From Nitrospirota bacterium (GTDB lineage: Bacteria; Nitrospirota; Thermodesulfovibrionia; Thermodesulfovibrionales; UBA6898), in assembly GCA_021811105.1 (NCBI GenBank), contig JAJZPM010000001.1, forward strand, positions 124,001-188,000: 64,000 nt of DNA, written 5' to 3'. Of the stretch, positions 60,777 to 64,000 are shown in pieces; positions within the stretch are counted from its first letter, which is position 1, and each line of letters opens with the position of its first letter. Made by a program: the position numbers and the translations under genes. The notes beneath the pieces are model-generated. The model saw nothing but the letters and a program-made list of their open reading frames with translations, was not told the origin of the DNA and searched no databases.

Positions 60777-60961
60777 ATGGCATTCGTCCGCAAATGTCTT
60801 TCGGTCCCCATGTTGCCGGTCTCGGTCGACGACTGGATGACCATACGCCTTTTGGGTTGCTGCCTTCGCCTATGAGGGGGATTAATAGTCATCTTATAGA
60901 GGGAACGGATTCTTTTGAAAATTGTTATAGCAATCCCCGACCCCTTACTTAAATGCCTGTT

Positions 60962-62209
60962 TTAAGACCGTTTTTTAATTCCCGAAATTAAAATTATTGC
61001 GGTTCCGGTAAGCAGCACCGCAGCAAGCAAATACGGCACATGGACGTTCCATACAAATAGAAGTCCCCCGACCACAGGGCCGGCGGTCTGTCCGAGGCTG
61101 ATGGCAGAGCTTTGCATGCCCAGTGCGGTCCCGGAGAGTTCTCCCGCATTTTTGCTTACCAGAGAAGACAGACTCGGATTTATTAATGCCATGCCGACTG
61201 CCAATAAAGATACGTAGAAGAGGATCAGCGCCATGTCATGAGTTGTCATCAACAGAAACAATGCGCCTCCCATCAATACGAAGCCCGGCGACAACAACGG
61301 CTTTTCCCCGACGCGTCCGATAAGGCGGCCTACTACGCCTATTTGAGCCACGGCCATGACCAGTCCGCAGACCATGAATACGGCCCCCATCTGTCGAGGG
61401 CCGAAATTCATCACACTTTTCCCATGAAGAGCAAACGTGCCCTCAAAGAGCGACAGTGCGAAATAGCCCAGAAAAGACAGAATAAGCAATTCCCGGAAAG
61501 TTCTTACTGTCACTAACCGGTTGACTCCAGGCTGGCTGTCATTATATTTTTCAGTCCGTCTTTTACGGAGACCGGTTTCGGATTTTTGAAGCGATTCAGG
61601 GATGAGGTACACGGCGGCAAATAAAGAAATTATTGCGAGAATCGCAGCTGCAAAAAAAGGGGTGGAAAAATCATCGGCACGGAAATGCCCGAAGCCGAAT
61701 TTGAAATGAAGGTCAAGGCGGGACAGAAATCCTCCCAGTGCAGGGCCCGTAACAACGCCGAACCCTATTGCGCTGCTTAACCGGGCCATTCCCTTGCCAC
61801 GGTCTGACTCTGAAGTCGTATCAGCGACATAAGCGCTCGCCACTGGGAGCACGGCCGCACCGAATATGCCTCCCAGAATGCGCGCGACGTAAAGTATTAG
61901 CAGATTGGTGCCAATTCCAAAGAGCAGCATAGAAACGGCATAACCGGCCAGTCCGGTCATAAAAAGAGGTCGTCGGCCCACGCGGTCCGACAATCTGCCC
62001 CAGAGAGGGGCGAAAAAAAACTGCATAAGTGCAAATACTCCTGTCAAAACACCAACATGCAGATACGCCTTCTGAATCGATGAGCCGTTGGCCAAGGCAA
62101 GACGTTCGATGTCAAAAGCCAGAACCGGCAATGTCAGTCCGTACCCAATCATGACTATGAACAGGCAGAAAAGAAGAAAGCCGGGATGTTTATGCCTGAA
62201 AAAGGTCAT
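60962..62209 (-). CDS. MFS efflux transporter
   Basis: WGRLSDRVGRRPLFMTGLAGYAVSML (MFS motif A); ~12 TM segments. Confidence 0.9.
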   Translation of the reverse strand: MTFFRHKHPGFLLFCLFIVMIGYGLTLPVLAFDIERLALANGSSIQKAYLHVGVLTGVFALMQFFFAPLWGRLSDRVGRRPLFMTGLAGYAVSMLLFGIGTNLLILYVARILGGIFGAAVLPVASAYVADTTSESDRGKGMARLSSAIGFGVVTGPALGGFLSRLDLHFKFGFGHFRADDFSTPFFAAAILAIISLFAAVYLIPESLQKSETGLRKRRTEKYNDSQPGVNRLVTVRTFRELLILSFLGYFALSLFEGTFALHGKSVMNFGPRQMGAVFMVCGLVMAVAQIGVVGRLIGRVGEKPLLSPGFVLMGGALFLLMTTHDMALILFYVSLLAVGMALINPSLSSLVSKNAGELSGTALGMQSSAISLGQTAGPVVGGLLFVWNVHVPYLLAAVLLTGTAIILISGIKKRS

Positions 62210-62349
62210 ATTCCGGATTCATTTAATACTGCATCGATAATAAACATTGTATCACGAAAAACAGTGATCAAACGTGCAGGAAACTTGCAAAACTGGGGGG
62301 ATGTGATAGATTTGGGATATATGCATAAGACCATTATAAAAGTGAAGCG

Positions 62350-63108
62350 ATGAACGGAGATACAAGAAGTTTCCTGAGTCTGGCAAGTCTGCCGCTTCCG
62401 GTAAAAGCGCTTTTTTCAGCCTACCTTTTGACAATCGGTATCGGCTACCTAATCGCCGTCCTGTACCTCTTTCTCATCGATGTGGAGCCGCACCGGGAAA
62501 TGGGCATGAGTGTTTTGCAGGGGACTATCCACAAATATTATGGCAGGCGCAGGGATACGCGTCTTGAAGGCATGGTGAGAGGGAGTATGGGGACATACCT
62601 GACCCCTGCTGAAAAAGAACAGATATTCGCATGGGTTGAAAGCGGCGCTACCGCCGAAGATTTCCCCAAGGTGAAGCCTGTCTTCGACAGGGATTGCATA
62701 AAATGCCATAGCCCGACTTCGGGATTAAATCTTATTCCCCTTACAAAATTCGAAGAGGTGAAAAGGGTGACTCGGAAAGACCTCGGAGAATCCGTTAAAA
62801 CTCTGGCCCGCGTTTCTCATGTCCACCTTTTCGGGATCAGCTTGATCTTTTTAACTACGGGACTGATCTTTGTTTTGAGCAGCCTGCGCGGGCTTTTGAA
62901 ATCCATTGTTGTCGTCATACCTTTTGCGGCGATACTGATGGACATCGGGTCGTGGTGGATTACAAAAATTAAACCGGTTTATGCCTACACTGTCATTATC
63001 GGCGGCGCACTCATGGGATTGTCGCTTGCGGTGCAGATATTTTTTTCGCTTTACGACATGTGGCTGAAAAAGCGGGCGCTTGCGGGTCTAAAAGGAAATG
63101 ATACGTGA
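62350..63108 (+). CDS. Membrane protein with a single CxxCH haem-binding motif
   Basis: FDRDCIKCHSPTSG; several TM segments. Confidence 0.7.
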   Translation: MNGDTRSFLSLASLPLPVKALFSAYLLTIGIGYLIAVLYLFLIDVEPHREMGMSVLQGTIHKYYGRRRDTRLEGMVRGSMGTYLTPAEKEQIFAWVESGATAEDFPKVKPVFDRDCIKCHSPTSGLNLIPLTKFEEVKRVTRKDLGESVKTLARVSHVHLFGISLIFLTTGLIFVLSSLRGLLKSIVVVIPFAAILMDIGSWWITKIKPVYAYTVIIGGALMGLSLAVQIFFSLYDMWLKKRALAGLKGNDT

Positions 63109-63365
63109 CGATGAAAATTAAACCTTTTGCGCTTGGTTTGAGCCTCGGCGCCGTATGGGGAGGCGCCCTGTTTATAACAACATGGTTGTCCTATTTCACC
63201 GGATACGGGAAGCTGTTTTTAAATACTCTGGCAGTTTCCATATTTCCAGGGTATTCTATTTCGCCATTGGGAAGTCTCCTCGGGTTATTTTACGGGTTTC
63301 TTGATCTTTTCATTATGGGCATGCTGGCGGCATGGCTTTATAACGGGATTGCCGGTAACAAATAG
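63105..63365 (+). CDS. Small membrane protein
   Basis: 86 aa, two hydrophobic segments; overlaps upstream stop. Confidence 0.65.
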   Translation: MTMKIKPFALGLSLGAVWGGALFITTWLSYFTGYGKLFLNTLAVSIFPGYSISPLGSLLGLFYGFLDLFIMGMLAAWLYNGIAGNK

Positions 63366-63368
63366 ATA

Positions 63369-64000
63369 TGTTCTTTAATGTAAAGAGGCAGACACACCAT
63401 GGAAAGCGGTATCGGGAGATAGCCGGAGCCCTGAGCCGCCACGGCCTCGGCTGGCTTGCGCTGGAGCTTAATTTCGGCATGTTCATCCCATTTCACTGGG
63501 GTTTGCTGGGCCATCCGAAAAGAAAAAAACCCTATACACAGGCCGAGCATATTCGAATGGCCCTTGAGGATATGGGAACAACTTTTATAAAGATGGGCCA
63601 GATTCTGAGCACCCGCCCCGACCTCATGCCCCCGGATTATATAGAACAATTCAGCAAACTCCAGGACAGCGTGCCGCCTTTTCCATACGATCAGGCGGCC
63701 GAGGTCATAGGGCGGGAGTTTGGCGCGCCCCCTGAAGAGATATTCAAGTCGTTCTCCCGAGAGCCGCTCGCCTCGGCGTCGATAGGGCAGGTGCATGCGG
63801 CAGTCCTGCGCGATGATACCCCTGTTGTCGTGAAGGTCCAAAGGCCCGGCGTAGAGGAACTCGTGGAAGAGGACCTCGATATAATTTCCCATGCAGCGCG
63901 CTACGCCGCACTACGTTCGGAATTTGGTTCCCGCTATGACATTGAGGGCTGGGTAGACGAATTTGCATTCACTCTCAGGAGCGAGCTGGATTATACCCGC
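63369..64000 (+). CDS. AarF/ABC1/UbiB family kinase-like protein (3'-truncated by window end)
   Basis: MALEDMGTTFIKMGQILSTRPDLMPPDYIEQFSKLQDSVPPFPYDQA...PLASASIGQVHAAVLRDDTPVVVKVQRPG; not in ORF track because no stop in window. Confidence 0.92.

Noticed and set aside
1-64000. CRISPR array or tRNA-anchored integration
   Set aside because: No regularly spaced repeats and no tRNA-like cloverleaf noticed near the 29-bp repeat; not exhaustive without a tool.

Overview
64 kb bacterial window with three blocks. (1) ~1-16.7 kb: plasmid/ICE-like backbone carrying a complete PRTRC gene cluster. It has ParB, a RadC-type JAB protein, PRTRC proteins E, C, F, B and A, and a ThiF/E1-like protein, plus a SWIM-like/AAA+ ATPase paired with a HExxH+VWA protein, an upstream SNF2-type helicase (truncated by the window start) and a DnaG-type primase. 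The E1-like, E2-like, Ub-like and JAMM components make it a candidate bacterial ubiquitin-like conjugation system of unknown function. (2) ~17.7-49.3 kb: a dense defence island. It holds a PHP-phosphoesterase/SMC-like ATPase followed by a HEPN-motif protein, a YhaN/YhaO (SbcCD-like) pair, an HU gene, and a long, tightly coupled BREX type 3-like operon (HTH regulator, BrxF, BrxC/DUF6079-like, MTase, SNF2 helicase, PglZ, BrxA-like). That operon is expanded with a DUF6602-like PD-(D/E)XK nuclease, an unknown protein, a second zinc-ribbon DNA methylase, a 1429-aa RecB-like nuclease + SF1 helicase fusion and an HNH-ORF6C protein. The BREX-like segment is bracketed by an exact 29-bp direct repeat (26825-26853 and 49298-49326), with a decayed tyrosine integrase just inside the right copy. 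(3) ~49.6-64 kb: copper/periplasmic redox and signalling genes (Met-rich proteins, TlpA-like protein, CopA multicopper oxidase with a beta-barrel-like C-terminus, cytochrome c, histidine kinases, diguanylate cyclase, YHS-TrxR-like fusion, MFS transporter, partial AarF/UbiB kinase). All family assignments were made by eye from motifs and remembered family architectures; no search was run. I saw no CRISPR array, rRNA or tRNA.
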